This document shows, piece after piece, positions 8,494 through 16,981 of a stretch of 64,000 nt of DNA; the stretch's first letter is position 1, and every line of letters starts with the position of its first letter. Origin of the DNA: Sutcliffiella tianshenii (GTDB lineage: Bacteria > Bacillota > Bacilli > Bacillales > Bacillaceae_I). The notes under the pieces were generated by a model, which saw nothing but the letters and a program-made list of their open reading frames with translations, was not told the origin of the DNA and did not search any database. Location of the stretch: the NCBI RefSeq assembly GCF_016908565.1, contig NZ_JAFBED010000008.1:1-64000 (forward strand), read 5' to 3'. The translations under genes were made by a program, and so were the position numbers.

Positions 8494-9162
8494 ATGAATA
8501 ATACAAAAAGCGCTATGATCCTTGGTTCTACAGGTTTGATCGGAAGGAATTTGACGAATGAAATTTTGGAAAATTCCGAATATAGAAGTATTTGTACCAT
8601 GGTTAGAAGGCCAACTAATCTTAGTCATCCAAAGCTGAAGGAAGTGGTCATTGACTTCTCGCGACTTTCAGACAATGCCTCTGAGTTTCAAGTTGATGAA
8701 GTATTCATCTGCTTAGGCACCACACGAAAACAGGCAGGATCGAAGGGAAGTTTTAAAAAGGTCGATTATGATTACGTAGTGGAAGCAGCCATGCTTGCAA
8801 AAGCACAGGGTGTCCAAAGGATCGCCGTGGTTTCGGCAATCGGGGCAGATTCCCAATCCCGTTTTTTCTATAGCCGTATTAAAGGACAGATGGAAGAAGC
8901 GGTGAGCAGTATAGGGATACCTTCCACCTATTTCTTCCGGCCTTCCTTACTGCTTGGTGAAAGAAAGGAAGTTCGACCAGGTGAAAAAATGGGGGAATGG
9001 CTTGGCAAAGTGGTACAGCCCATATTAATCGGGAAGCTTGGAAGGTACAGATCCATCGAAGGTGAAAAGGTGGCCAAGGCAATGGTAGCATTCATGAAAA
9101 ATAGTAAAAAAGGAGTACACTTTGTAGAGTCGGACCTCATACAAAAGATAGGCAGCCTATGA
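8494..9162 (+). CDS. NAD(P)-binding Rossmann-fold protein (atypical SDR)
   Basis: A 222-residue protein starting with the nucleotide-binding pattern ILGSTGLIGRNL (GxxGxxG) and continuing with FICLGTT, VSAIGADS and FYSRIKGQMEEAV, the Y-x-x-x-K of atypical SDR enzymes of the HTATIP2/NmrA-like type. The C-terminal part (SIEGEKVAKAMVAF) matches that family. GAGGAGA lies before the ATG. The substrate cannot be read from the sequence, and it seems to be a single gene. Confidence 0.82.
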   Translation: MNNTKSAMILGSTGLIGRNLTNEILENSEYRSICTMVRRPTNLSHPKLKEVVIDFSRLSDNASEFQVDEVFICLGTTRKQAGSKGSFKKVDYDYVVEAAMLAKAQGVQRIAVVSAIGADSQSRFFYSRIKGQMEEAVSSIGIPSTYFFRPSLLLGERKEVRPGEKMGEWLGKVVQPILIGKLGRYRSIEGEKVAKAMVAFMKNSKKGVHFVESDLIQKIGSL

Positions 9163-9252
9163 CTAAATGTTAGTTTTTCCTCCTACATCTGCAAATTTCG
9201 TTTTCGATTTGAAATATAAGGGAATACATCTTAAAAAATAGGAGTGTATACC

Positions 9253-9567
9253 ATGTGCCATTATAAAGAATTGCGCAGAATTCGGAAATCTGGCCATTTA
9301 ACCATTCCCAAAACAATACGAGAACAGCTGGAAATTTCTGACGGAGATGTATTGATGATTATGGAAAAACCCCTTGGACTCGTGATGAAGCCGATCGAAG
9401 AACAACATGTTTTTAACGAGTCGGTAGTTTCCAATAACGGTAAAGTGAATATTCCGATAGAAATCAGACGGAACCTGAACATCAGTGAAGAAACCCATTT
9501 TACCGTTAAACTTGATATGGAAAAAAGTGCGGTTGTGGTGGATATCTTAGAGGAAGAATTGGGATAG
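9253..9567 (+). CDS. Protein with two AbrB-type swapped-hairpin domains
   Basis: A 104-residue protein made of two AbrB-like units: residues about 7-45 (RKSGHLTIPKTIREQLEISDG) and 56-95 (VVSNNGKVNIPIEIRRNLNI). Both have the V/L-x-IP-x-x-I/E-x-R-x-x-L core that in AbrB, SpoVT and antitoxins forms the DNA-binding swapped hairpin. Two copies in one chain could bind DNA as a pseudo-dimer. ATG 9253 has AGGAG eight bases upstream; GTG 9244 overlaps it. No toxin gene is adjacent, so a free-standing regulator is more likely than an antitoxin. Confidence 0.75.
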   Translation: MCHYKELRRIRKSGHLTIPKTIREQLEISDGDVLMIMEKPLGLVMKPIEEQHVFNESVVSNNGKVNIPIEIRRNLNISEETHFTVKLDMEKSAVVVDILEEELG

Positions 9568-9588
9568 GAGGGAAACCTCGGCTACAAA

Positions 9589-9620
9589 AAAGGAAGCTGC
9601 ATATGGCAGCTTCCTTTTTC
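9589..9620 (+). terminator. Rho-independent terminator
   Basis: AGGAAGCTGC and GCAGCTTCCT form a perfect 10-bp stem with a short ATATG loop and a T run. It also has an A run upstream, so it may serve the convergent gene at 9655. Confidence 0.88.
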
Positions 9621-9654
9621 CTTACAGGAAAATGTAATCCAGTACCTTACCTTT

Positions 9655-9837
9655 TTAATATTGTCCTATGACTTTATAATTTTTGTGATTCACAACCGTC
9701 CTTTGTTCAAGCTCCAGATCACGATAGTTATTCATGTAAGTCAGATCGACTATGACGGAGTTTTCATTCACTTTTTCAACAACGCCTTGAAGTCCTTCCC
9801 TAAATTCAATAATATTCCCCACTTCTGCCTTTTTCAT
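9655..9837 (-). CDS. ykvS: YkvS-like DUF2187 protein
   Basis: A 60-residue protein with KKAEVGNIIEFREGLQG, VEKVNENSVIVDLT, and RTVVNHKNYKVI, the wording of the DUF2187 family typified by B. subtilis YkvS. The KOW/SH3-like beta-barrel pattern suggests nucleic acid or protein binding, but no function is established. GAGAGAGA lies before the ATG. It is convergent with the AbrB-type gene across a terminator. Confidence 0.85.
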   Translation of the reverse strand: MKKAEVGNIIEFREGLQGVVEKVNENSVIVDLTYMNNYRDLELEQRTVVNHKNYKVIGQY

Positions 9838-10073
9838 CTCTCTCTCTCCTTCATTTATTTATATGTTAGAAACTAAAGAATGGAAATTAATAAAGTTATT
9901 ATATACAGTTTGCATTATTTTTGTAAAAACGTAAATAGTTTGAAGATAGTTTTTTCTAAATTTTCTTTAATTTTGAAGTAACACCTGTTTTGAATGGGCA
10001 TATCATGTAGAGAGTAATAATTTGTGAAGAGCAAATTAACTCTAATCATATTATTCCTTATCCCCCATAGAAT

Positions 10074-10100
10074 CCCTTCTCCCAAAAAGAAGGGGTTTTT
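10074..10100 (+). terminator. Terminator with no plus-strand gene upstream
   Basis: CCCTTCT pairs with AGAAGGG across a short loop and is followed by a G and a T run. The 9838-10184 interval contains no supported gene, so this stop signal either blocks stray transcription or ends an unannotated RNA. Confidence 0.6.
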
Positions 10101-10184
10101 TCTTTTCAAATGAAGTTTTTTCTGAAATAATACGATATTATAATAATGATTTGTACAGTTTATGGACGAAAGCGGGGAAAAGTC

Positions 10185-10379
10185 ATGAATGAAGAGTTAG
10201 CAGCAGAGATTCTTGATAAATTGAAAAATGGAGAACTTCATCAGTATCTGGTTACAAAAGAAGAATTCATGGAGTTCCGAAAAGTGCTCGTCTCAAGAAA
10301 CGACTTTAAGCATTTCAGGGGAATTGCAAAGCATAATGGAGAAGTAGTCTACCAATACATGCAAGAAGCCAGAAGCTGA
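10185..10379 (+). CDS. Small protein of unknown function
   Basis: A 64-residue, charged, helical protein with the segment TKEEFMEFRKVLVSRNDFKHFRGIAKHNGEVVYQYM (quoted only in part elsewhere). The composition and regular pattern are those of a real small Bacillaceae protein, but I cannot name its family. The ATG at 10185 is preferred because CGGGGAAAAG lies just upstream; the frame is open to 10146. An inverted repeat (GGGATGACA 10393-10401, TGTCATCCC 10420-10428) separates it from the convergent sigma-factor gene. Confidence 0.6.
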   Translation: MNEELAAEILDKLKNGELHQYLVTKEEFMEFRKVLVSRNDFKHFRGIAKHNGEVVYQYMQEARS

Positions 10380-10433
10380 TACTTAATCTGCTGGGATGAC
10401 AGCGGATCAAAAAAACCATTGTCATCCCCCCTA

Positions 10434-10907
10434 CTAGTACACCATTTTTTTAATATTTCTTAAAGCTCCCCTTCTCCAGGATTTCACTGCGCTTGCCGTC
10501 GATCCTGTCTCCCTGGCAATTTCCTCTATTTTCTTATTATTTATGATATATTCTACTAGCCATTTCCTTTGATTTTCTGTAAGATTCTGAGTGTAGGCTT
10601 CCAGGTCTTCCCTGATGGTGGATTCATGGTAAGGGATAGAAGCCAGTCTAGTTTCATCGGAAGGTTCTTCTGCCGATGAAAACCTGATTTCTTTTTTTAG
10701 GTAATTAAGCAATTTCCCCCGAATGGTGGAATATGCATAGGAAGTAAATGCACCTTTTTCCGCTTTAAAAGTAACGGTAGCTTCCCAAAGGGCAATCATT
10801 CCTTCCTGCAGATAATATTCTTGATTTTTATAGATGTGAAGCGAATGGATAATGTGATGAATCATGGGAGTATATTGCTCCAGTACTTCCTCAAAGGGTT
10901 CCTTCAT
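10434..10907 (-). CDS. Sigma-70 family RNA polymerase sigma factor
   Basis: A 157-residue protein. Residues about 10-85 give sigma region 2 (YTPMIHHIIHSL, EGMIALWEATVTF, GAFTSYAYSTIRGKLLNYL), and residues about 105-155 give region 4 with a helix-turn-helix (IEEIARETGSTASAVKSWRRGAL). It lacks region 3, like ECF factors, yet the region 2 wording is closer to SigO/Xpf-like factors of Bacillus. The start at 10907 has AAAGGAT eight bases upstream. An 18-bp perfect palindrome lies directly upstream of this ribosome site. No anti-sigma gene is adjacent. Confidence 0.82.
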   Translation of the reverse strand: MKEPFEEVLEQYTPMIHHIIHSLHIYKNQEYYLQEGMIALWEATVTFKAEKGAFTSYAYSTIRGKLLNYLKKEIRFSSAEEPSDETRLASIPYHESTIREDLEAYTQNLTENQRKWLVEYIINNKKIEEIARETGSTASAVKSWRRGALRNIKKMVY

Positions 10908-10921
10908 GATAGCGATCCTTT

Positions 10922-10939
10922 TGAAAAGCCGGCTTTTCA
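10922..10939. promoter_or_regulatory. Perfect 18-bp palindrome in the sigma-factor leader
   Basis: TGAAAAGCCGGCTTTTCA reads the same on both strands and sits 15 bases before the preferred start codon of the sigma factor. It could be an operator or, in RNA, a hairpin close to the ribosome site. There is no T run, so it is not a terminator. Confidence 0.45.
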
Positions 10940-11113
10940 TTATTCCGCGGTACTTACAATGTAAGAGGTTTTTATTTGTTCTGCACATGTCGGAACAAAT
11001 GATTATTGTATAGTAAAAAAGCTAGTATATTAAGTTTTCAAATGTGTTATCTGGGATATGGAGGTTACCTGCAATGAAATACAATGAATCTAGTAGAAAA
11101 AGGGGTAATGGCC

Positions 11114-11446
11114 ATGGATTATAAAAAGGAAAATGAACATAAGCTGACGAACCAAGCGATGTATTTATGGAAGAATAATCAGGAAAAGACGGTCCAGGGA
11201 TTCTTATTGTTCCCGGAAAATATTCCTGATATCCAGTACATAAAAAAGCTCCTCCGTCATATTTATATGGCAAAAGAGACGATTAAGATGTCGATTTGGT
11301 TTGAAGGAGATGTTATACAGATTACAGGACGCATCCAATCATTTCGATATAAAGCTAACAGGCTGACGATAAAAGATACAGATAAAAACATTTACCATAT
11401 CAGAATTTTTGATGTTGTGGAGATTATCAGGCGTCCACAAAAATAA
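11114..11446 (+). CDS. YolD-like family protein
   Basis: About 110 residues. The pattern LTNQAMYLWKNNQEKTVQGF, then IKMSIWFEGDVIQITGRIQSF, ending in IRIFDVVEIIRR, matches YolD-like proteins (PF08863), which have a beta-rich C-terminal part with a YY/I-x-G-x-I motif. Members often neighbour Y-family DNA polymerases, but none is present here. ATG 11114 has AAAAGGGG eight bases upstream. Function unknown. Confidence 0.72.
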   Translation: MDYKKENEHKLTNQAMYLWKNNQEKTVQGFLLFPENIPDIQYIKKLLRHIYMAKETIKMSIWFEGDVIQITGRIQSFRYKANRLTIKDTDKNIYHIRIFDVVEIIRRPQK

Positions 11447-11461
11447 TAGGCGTTAAAAATG

Positions 11462-11488
11462 AAGAGTCCTTTTGGGGCTCTTTTTTTT
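11462..11488 (+). terminator. Rho-independent terminator
   Basis: AAGAGTCC and GGGGCTCTT pair around TTTT, followed by a long T run. It ends the YolD-like unit before the germination operon. Confidence 0.8.
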
Positions 11489-11586
11489 GTTGGAAGCATT
11501 TAAGAACTCGGTAATGGATTTTCTTGTATATTAAGGCGCTTTCTAGGAAAAATAACATATACAAAATGCTGTGAGGAGGATTTAGA

Positions 11587-13122
11587 TTGAAGAATATTTT
11601 TAACAAGCTCTTTAAAACAAAAACTAGATCTAAATCTAAATCCGATTCAGGACTTGTAGAAAATTTGTCCGTAATTGAATTATTAGAACAAATGCATAAA
11701 TCTGTGGACTTTCTGAGATTTACATGCCACACAGAGGATGGCAGGAAAAAAATCTGGGTGAATTACTATTACACTTTGATTGATACGGATTTCCTGCACA
11801 GAGATATTCTTCATACGATAACAACCAGACCTTGGAATAGTCTAGAGGATCTAAAGGATCTTCTTCCAATAGAAATAGTGACCATTTCGAAGGATGCGAA
11901 TGAAATCAGGGGAAAACTCCTTTCTGGCTTCATGTACCTGCAGCTTCATGAACATGATCAGATTGGATTGCTGGTAAGGTCGGAGTTTGTTCAGACCCGT
12001 GCTGTTTCCTTACCGGAGGTTGAGTTCAGTGTAATCGGGCCAAAGGAGTCATTTGTTGAAAATATAGATTCAAACTTGAACCTTATCCGAAGAAGATTGA
12101 AAACACCTATGTTAACTGTCGAACAGAAACAATTAGGAACGATTTCCAGAACAAAAATAGCCATCATGTATATTGATGGCATTACAAACAAAGATAATGT
12201 AGACACCGTCAAAGAGCGGCTGTCAGAAGTGCAGTACGACCATATTAATGATAGTTCGTATATTACTCAGTTAATCTCTGACAATGCAAATACAATATTT
12301 CCACTGCTTTTGGATACAGAAAGGCCTGACCGTGTTACTTCCGCTTTAGTTGAAGGGAAAGTCGTCATCATGGTGGACGGGTCCCCGCATGGACTGATCG
12401 GCCCAACTACACTAGTAGAGTTCTTCTCCTCTTTTGAGGATTATTACTTAAGCTATTGGCTGTCATCCTTCTTCCGGTTGATCCGTCTTTTCGGAGTTGC
12501 CTTCTCCATCTTGGTGACCCCGGTCTATGTTGCCGTATTGACTTACCATTATGAGCTTATACCAAAAGATCTGCTTAGCACGTTGATTTCTTCAAGAAGA
12601 GAGGTACCATTGCCGCCAATACTCGAGGCGATCTTTTTGGAATTGACCATCGAATTACTAAGGGAAGCCGGAGCCCGACTACCGACAAAGGTCGGTCAGA
12701 CAATCGGTATCGTAGGCGGGATCGTAATCGGGACCGCGTCGGTTGAAGCAGGTCTTACGAGTAATGTGCTACTCATCATCGTAGCCTTGGCAGCACTTGC
12801 TTCCTTTACCACGCCGGTCTACAAGATGGGTAATACCATCCGTCTATTAAGATTCCCGTTTTTATTGTTTGCGGAGCTATGGGGATTGCTTGGTATAGTT
12901 TTTTGCTTTTCCATCCTGGCTACCCATCTTTTAAGATTAACCTCTCTGAACAAGCCATACTTGGAGCCGATCTATCCTCCGAGAGTCCAAGATATGAAAG
13001 ATGCTTTATTGCGCTTTCCTTTTTCTTTTCAAACCAAACGTCCTGAACAATTAAGGACCCAGAAAGCAGAGCGGATGACAATGAAGAAGAAGCGGAAAAC
13101 AAAGGATATAGATGGCGAATAG
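11587..13122 (+). CDS. Spore germinant receptor A subunit (GerA family)
   Basis: A 511-residue GerA-type subunit of a germinant receptor in the spore inner membrane. The first 270 residues are soluble (FLRFTC, LVRSEFVQTRAVSLPEVE, ISRTKIAIMYIDGITN), followed by the conserved hinge VMVDGSPHGLIGPTTLVEFF and DYY, then four to five membrane helices (about 295-455) including PVYVAVLTYHYELIP and ELLREAGARLP. The tail is basic. It starts at TTG with AGGAGG eight bases upstream. First gene of a GerA-GerB-GerC operon; the germinant is not deducible. Confidence 0.95.
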   Translation: MKNIFNKLFKTKTRSKSKSDSGLVENLSVIELLEQMHKSVDFLRFTCHTEDGRKKIWVNYYYTLIDTDFLHRDILHTITTRPWNSLEDLKDLLPIEIVTISKDANEIRGKLLSGFMYLQLHEHDQIGLLVRSEFVQTRAVSLPEVEFSVIGPKESFVENIDSNLNLIRRRLKTPMLTVEQKQLGTISRTKIAIMYIDGITNKDNVDTVKERLSEVQYDHINDSSYITQLISDNANTIFPLLLDTERPDRVTSALVEGKVVIMVDGSPHGLIGPTTLVEFFSSFEDYYLSYWLSSFFRLIRLFGVAFSILVTPVYVAVLTYHYELIPKDLLSTLISSRREVPLPPILEAIFLELTIELLREAGARLPTKVGQTIGIVGGIVIGTASVEAGLTSNVLLIIVALAALASFTTPVYKMGNTIRLLRFPFLLFAELWGLLGIVFCFSILATHLLRLTSLNKPYLEPIYPPRVQDMKDALLRFPFSFQTKRPEQLRTQKAERMTMKKKRKTKDIDGE

Positions 13123-13143
13123 CCAATGAAGGGAGGCAGTACA

Positions 13144-14247
13144 TTGCAACAGGTGCCAAAAAAGTTCCAGGTTTCACCTTTTTTAGTGTTTTTTCTGATT
13201 CATAGCACACAGTTTGGGGTGGGGGCACTAGGCTTCCAGCGAATCATTGCAATGGCTGCCGGTTATGATGCCTGGATAGGGATTATTATATTTGGGCTAT
13301 ACACAAACTCCATCATCTATTTCATCTATAAAATTTGTGAAAAAAGTAACGGGGATTTGGCCAGCGCACACAAATTGGCATTCGGAAAATGGATTGGGAA
13401 CCTTTTTAATCTGTTTTTTGTCGTTTATTTTATCTTTACGACCGTGACCGTACTTAGAACCTATATTGAAGTGATCCAGGTTTGGCTGTTCCCCGATTTT
13501 AAGACTTGGTTGTTTTCCTTGTTTTTCCTGCTTCTCGTCTATTACATCATTACAGGAGGTTTCAGGGTGATTACCGGAATTGCCTTCCTTGGAGTCGTTC
13601 TTCCTTCCTATCTCGTATTGACACTGATACTCCCTTTGGAATATGCCAATTTCAGGAATTTGCTGCCTATCTTTGATCACCCAATCAAAGATATCCTGAT
13701 TTCGGGTAAGGATATGACCTTGAGCATGCTGGGGTTCGAAACCCTGCTTATTTTCTACCCATTTATCAGCACTCCTGAGAAATCAAAAAAATGGGCACAC
13801 CTGGGGGTTTTTGCCACTTCGCTGCTTTATCTGTTCCTTACCATTGTGACTTTTGCCTATTTCAGTGAAGGAAAGCTTGCGAAAAACATCTGGGCAACAC
13901 TTTCAATCTGGAAAATCATTGAACTGCCTTTCGTTGAGCGGATGGAGTATATAGGGATAGCAAATTGGTGCTTGATCATCCTTCCCAACGTATGTATATT
14001 TCTTTGGTGTTCGAGCCGCTTGGCTAAAAGGATCTTCCATACGAAACACAGAACCACACTCATCATCATAACCATATTCGTTTTTTGCATCATGCAGTTG
14101 TTTGAAGACAGAAAACTCATAAACGATTTGAACAGTTACTTGGGTGAGATTGGATTTTACATGGGATATGTTTATATTCCTGTGCTGTTTGCCTTCGTTT
14201 CTTTTGCAAGATGGAGAAAGGAGAGGAAAACAAATGCTTCTGCGTAA
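13144..14247 (+). CDS. Spore germination permease (GerB family, APC-type)
   Basis: About 367 residues with ten hydrophobic segments, the APC-like transporter fold of GerB subunits, which help sense the germinant in the spore inner membrane. Recognisable parts: VSPFLVFFLIHSTQFGVG and FQRIIAMAAGYDAWIGII at the N terminus, MTLSMLGFETLLIFYPFI in the middle, and a basic C terminus. A TTG start at 13144 has GGGAGG seven bases upstream and matches the TTG start of the A subunit; ATG at 13126 overlaps that site. The gene is followed by the lipoprotein subunit with a 14-base overlap. Confidence 0.93.
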   Translation: MQQVPKKFQVSPFLVFFLIHSTQFGVGALGFQRIIAMAAGYDAWIGIIIFGLYTNSIIYFIYKICEKSNGDLASAHKLAFGKWIGNLFNLFFVVYFIFTTVTVLRTYIEVIQVWLFPDFKTWLFSLFFLLLVYYIITGGFRVITGIAFLGVVLPSYLVLTLILPLEYANFRNLLPIFDHPIKDILISGKDMTLSMLGFETLLIFYPFISTPEKSKKWAHLGVFATSLLYLFLTIVTFAYFSEGKLAKNIWATLSIWKIIELPFVERMEYIGIANWCLIILPNVCIFLWCSSRLAKRIFHTKHRTTLIIITIFVFCIMQLFEDRKLINDLNSYLGEIGFYMGYVYIPVLFAFVSFARWRKERKTNASA

Positions 14248-15307
14248 ATGTTGTTATATTATTTTCCTTCTGTTTCTCCTGACAGGCTGCCTTGAAAAAG
14301 AGATAGTCGATGATATCAATATTGAGAGTGTGGAAGGATTCGATCTATTGGAAGGGGATGATGTCATGGGGACTTTCGTGATCCCCATCTATCAGGCTGA
14401 CAAATCCATCTCAAATGAAACATTTTCTGCCGTAGCCAATATGAATAAGGATCTGTTAAGAGAACTGCAGAAGAAATCCTCTGCTCCAATTGTGAACGGT
14501 AGCTTGGAGCTTGTGTTATTTAACAAGGAACTAGCTGAAAAAGGAATCATAAAATTGATAGATGCCCTGCAAAGGGATTCAAGTATCGGGACTGGTCTAT
14601 ATCTGTCGATTGTGGATGGAGAGGTAAAGAAAATCCTGGAAGGGAATTTTGGAACAGAAGGAACTGGAAGATATTTATCCGGCCTCATCAAACATAATAT
14701 AGAACGGCGAGATGTGCCGACAACCAATTTGCATATCTTTCTGTCAGACTTTTATCAAGAAGGAGTGGACCCGAATCTTCCCTTACTAAAACTAGTCGAT
14801 GATAAGGTGATGATCACTGGAGTCGTAGTGATGAAAAAGGGGAAGCTGTCAGTTATCGTTCCAAATAAACAGCTTTTTTATTTTAAATTCCTGGTCGATG
14901 AGCATACCGATGGGGCAACAGCAATTAAATTGCCTGATAAAGAAGAATATGTTTCCTTGAGGAGCATCAAGACGAAAAGGGATATCAAGGTGAAGTGGAA
15001 AAACGGAGAACCGGAATTCCATGTTCATCTTAAAATGGATGGACTAATAAGGGAATATTCCGGAGGCAAAGTCGACCCTAAGAAACTAAAAGAGTTCCAA
15101 AAAGTGTTCGAAGAAGATCTAATACGGCAATCAACCGAATTGATAGCTACCTTTCAAAAAGAAAAAGTTGATCCGATAGGCTTCGGTTATGAAGCCAAAT
15201 CCCGCAAGCGTGGGTTTGATATGAAAAAATGGGAAGAGCAATACCCGAATGTGAAAATCAAAGTGACTTCTAAGGTGAGAATAATCGGAACCGGTATTAC
15301 AGAGTAA
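14234..15307 (+). CDS. Spore germination lipoprotein (GerC family)
   Basis: A 357-residue Ger(x)C lipoprotein. The signal peptide (MLLRKCCYIIFLLFLLTGC) ends in an LTGC lipobox, so the mature protein is lipid-anchored at Cys20 on the outer side of the spore inner membrane. The body has the family pattern in DLLEGDDVMGTFVIP and the C-terminal FGFGYEAKSR-like and W-x-x-x-YP-x-x-x-I-K segments. ATG 14234 has AGAGG seven bases upstream and overlaps the permease gene by 14 bases. Third subunit of the receptor. Confidence 0.94.
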   Translation: MLLRKCCYIIFLLFLLTGCLEKEIVDDINIESVEGFDLLEGDDVMGTFVIPIYQADKSISNETFSAVANMNKDLLRELQKKSSAPIVNGSLELVLFNKELAEKGIIKLIDALQRDSSIGTGLYLSIVDGEVKKILEGNFGTEGTGRYLSGLIKHNIERRDVPTTNLHIFLSDFYQEGVDPNLPLLKLVDDKVMITGVVVMKKGKLSVIVPNKQLFYFKFLVDEHTDGATAIKLPDKEEYVSLRSIKTKRDIKVKWKNGEPEFHVHLKMDGLIREYSGGKVDPKKLKEFQKVFEEDLIRQSTELIATFQKEKVDPIGFGYEAKSRKRGFDMKKWEEQYPNVKIKVTSKVRIIGTGITE

Positions 15308-15370
15308 TGCAATATCCAGGATCGGCAGAATATACTAGAGAAAACCCAATCAATCAAGGGAGAGAAGATA

Positions 15371-16333
15371 ATGCCGCAAAAAGTATTGTTATTCTGTGAT
15401 CCGGGCATAGATGATTCCTTGGCCATCATCTACGGGATCTTAAGTAAGAAGATTGAATTGGTCGGCATCGTGACCAGCTATGGAAATGTCAATCAAGAAC
15501 AGGCCTCACAGAACGTCGCATATTTATTGGAATTGGCCAACAGGAAAGATGTCGTTCTGATCGGTGGCGCAAAAGGACCGTTATCTGGGGAGTTTACACC
15601 ATTCTATCCCGAGATACACGGGGAGGAAGGACTTGGCCCGATACGACCGCCAGCAACCATTAAAGGGGAATTGCTTAACTTCGATACGGTTTTTAAAATA
15701 ATTGAAAAGTATGGGAAGGAACTGCTCATTGTCGATGTGGGGAGAAGTACCTCCCTTGCCTTGGCATTTAATCTGGCCGGGGAGGAGATCATGAATTCTG
15801 TCAAAGGCTATTATCTGATGGGTGGGGCTTTTTTAGTTCCCGGCAATGTAACGCCAGGCGCAGAGGCAAACTTCTATGGGGATCAGCTTGCTGCTGCCAT
15901 TGTGACGGGTAAAGTGAAGAACGGGGTTGTTTATCCACTGAATGTGACCAATGATGCAATCATTACACCGGAGATCATCAACCTTATTGTGGCAACTGAA
16001 AATAATCCATATCAGCCCCTGATTAAATCCATTTTCGATTATTATTTCGAGGCATACCAGAAGCTTGTCCCAGGCATTAAGGGCAGTCCCCTCCATGATG
16101 TCCTTACCTTATTTGCCATCTCAACTCCAGAAGCTTTTAAATATGTTGAACGAAAGATTTACATCGGTACAGAAGAAAATGATCTGCGGGGGGTGACCAT
16201 AGCCGACTTCAGGCCAAAGCCAGACATTAAACCCGGGGAAAATAAGGTAGCAATCGCCATGGAGGTTGATGTCCAGGCATTTATTGAAGATTTTATCAGG
16301 GTGATGACCAATAAAATTCCAACCGGAGAATGA
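15371..16333 (+). CDS. Inosine/uridine-preferring nucleoside hydrolase
   Basis: A 320-residue enzyme that cleaves the N-glycosidic bond of nucleosides. The calcium-binding DPGIDDSLAI near the N terminus, the central EANFYGDQLAA with Asn/Asp ligands and the late PLHDVLTLFA (catalytic His-Asp) are diagnostic for the IunH fold. No signal peptide is present, so a cytoplasmic salvage role is likely. GGGAGAGAAG lies before the ATG. It follows the germination operon by 63 bases with no clear terminator, so read-through is possible. A role with nucleoside germinants is only speculation. Confidence 0.88.
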   Translation: MPQKVLLFCDPGIDDSLAIIYGILSKKIELVGIVTSYGNVNQEQASQNVAYLLELANRKDVVLIGGAKGPLSGEFTPFYPEIHGEEGLGPIRPPATIKGELLNFDTVFKIIEKYGKELLIVDVGRSTSLALAFNLAGEEIMNSVKGYYLMGGAFLVPGNVTPGAEANFYGDQLAAAIVTGKVKNGVVYPLNVTNDAIITPEIINLIVATENNPYQPLIKSIFDYYFEAYQKLVPGIKGSPLHDVLTLFAISTPEAFKYVERKIYIGTEENDLRGVTIADFRPKPDIKPGENKVAIAMEVDVQAFIEDFIRVMTNKIPTGE

Positions 16334-16455
16334 TAGTTTATCAGATATATATACCTAAAATATACAACAAATGGTAAATGATTGGTTCTAAAGTATTGAA
16401 TTCTGCGTAATATTAGGTGTAGGTAATTACCTTTAATAGGAATGGGGGACAAGGA

Positions 16456-16836
16456 ATGGGAATCAGGTTAATCAAGATTTCAGCGGTATATTTTTTGATC
16501 GGCGTTGGTATTGGTTACTATATGTCCACGGTGCACGATTATAGCCTTACGCCTGTTCATGCTCACATCAATCTCCTGGGCTGGGGCACCTTGACGCTTG
16601 CAGGCATCATTTATCATTTATTCCCTTCAGTCGGAAAAACCAAGCTTGCCCTGGGCCACTTCTGGTTGCATAACATAGGCTTGCCATTGATGATGATCGG
16701 TTTGGCATTCGCAGTCCATGGGAATGATTCCTACCTGATTGCAACGATCATCGGGGCAAATGTAACTGTCTTAGGTGTCCTTTTGTTTGTGATAAACATA
16801 CTAAAAAACTTGAAACAGCCTGTAGAGGCAGAATGA
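16456..16836 (+). CDS. Small heme-copper oxidase subunit I-like membrane protein
   Basis: A 126-residue protein with four membrane helices. TPVHAHINLLGWGTLTLAGIIYHLFP resembles the His-bearing helix of cytochrome oxidase subunit I, and HFWLHNIGLPLMMIGL supplies a second His-rich helix. It is far too short to be an oxidase catalytic subunit (about 500 residues). Bacillus genomes contain such free-standing short homologues, often annotated as cytochrome-c oxidase; heme binding is plausible but unproven. GGGGGACAAGG precedes the ATG, and a strong terminator follows. Confidence 0.7.
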   Translation: MGIRLIKISAVYFLIGVGIGYYMSTVHDYSLTPVHAHINLLGWGTLTLAGIIYHLFPSVGKTKLALGHFWLHNIGLPLMMIGLAFAVHGNDSYLIATIIGANVTVLGVLLFVINILKNLKQPVEAE

Positions 16837-16841
16837 TGACA

Positions 16842-16883
16842 AGAGGGATTGACAGCAGCCACAGCTGGTAATCCCTCTTTTTA
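16842..16883 (+). terminator. Rho-independent terminator
   Basis: A long stem, AGAGGGATT plus CAGC with GCTG plus AATCCCTCT, is followed by a T run. It ends the small oxidase-like gene. Confidence 0.9.
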
Positions 16884-16981
16884 TTCCTATTTTCAGATAA
16901 TTATATATTACTTTTTTCATAGATTTGTTATGATGAAAGTAGTTAGAATATTACATATGATTTTTTTAAGGAGTAGTAAAA

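Noticed and set aside
9253-9567. Antitoxin of a toxin-antitoxin pair
   Set aside because: No toxin-like gene follows; the next gene is a convergent DUF2187 protein beyond a terminator.
9915-10109. 64-codon minus-strand frame
   Set aside because: It has no ribosome site, is very AT-rich and overlaps a terminator on the other strand.
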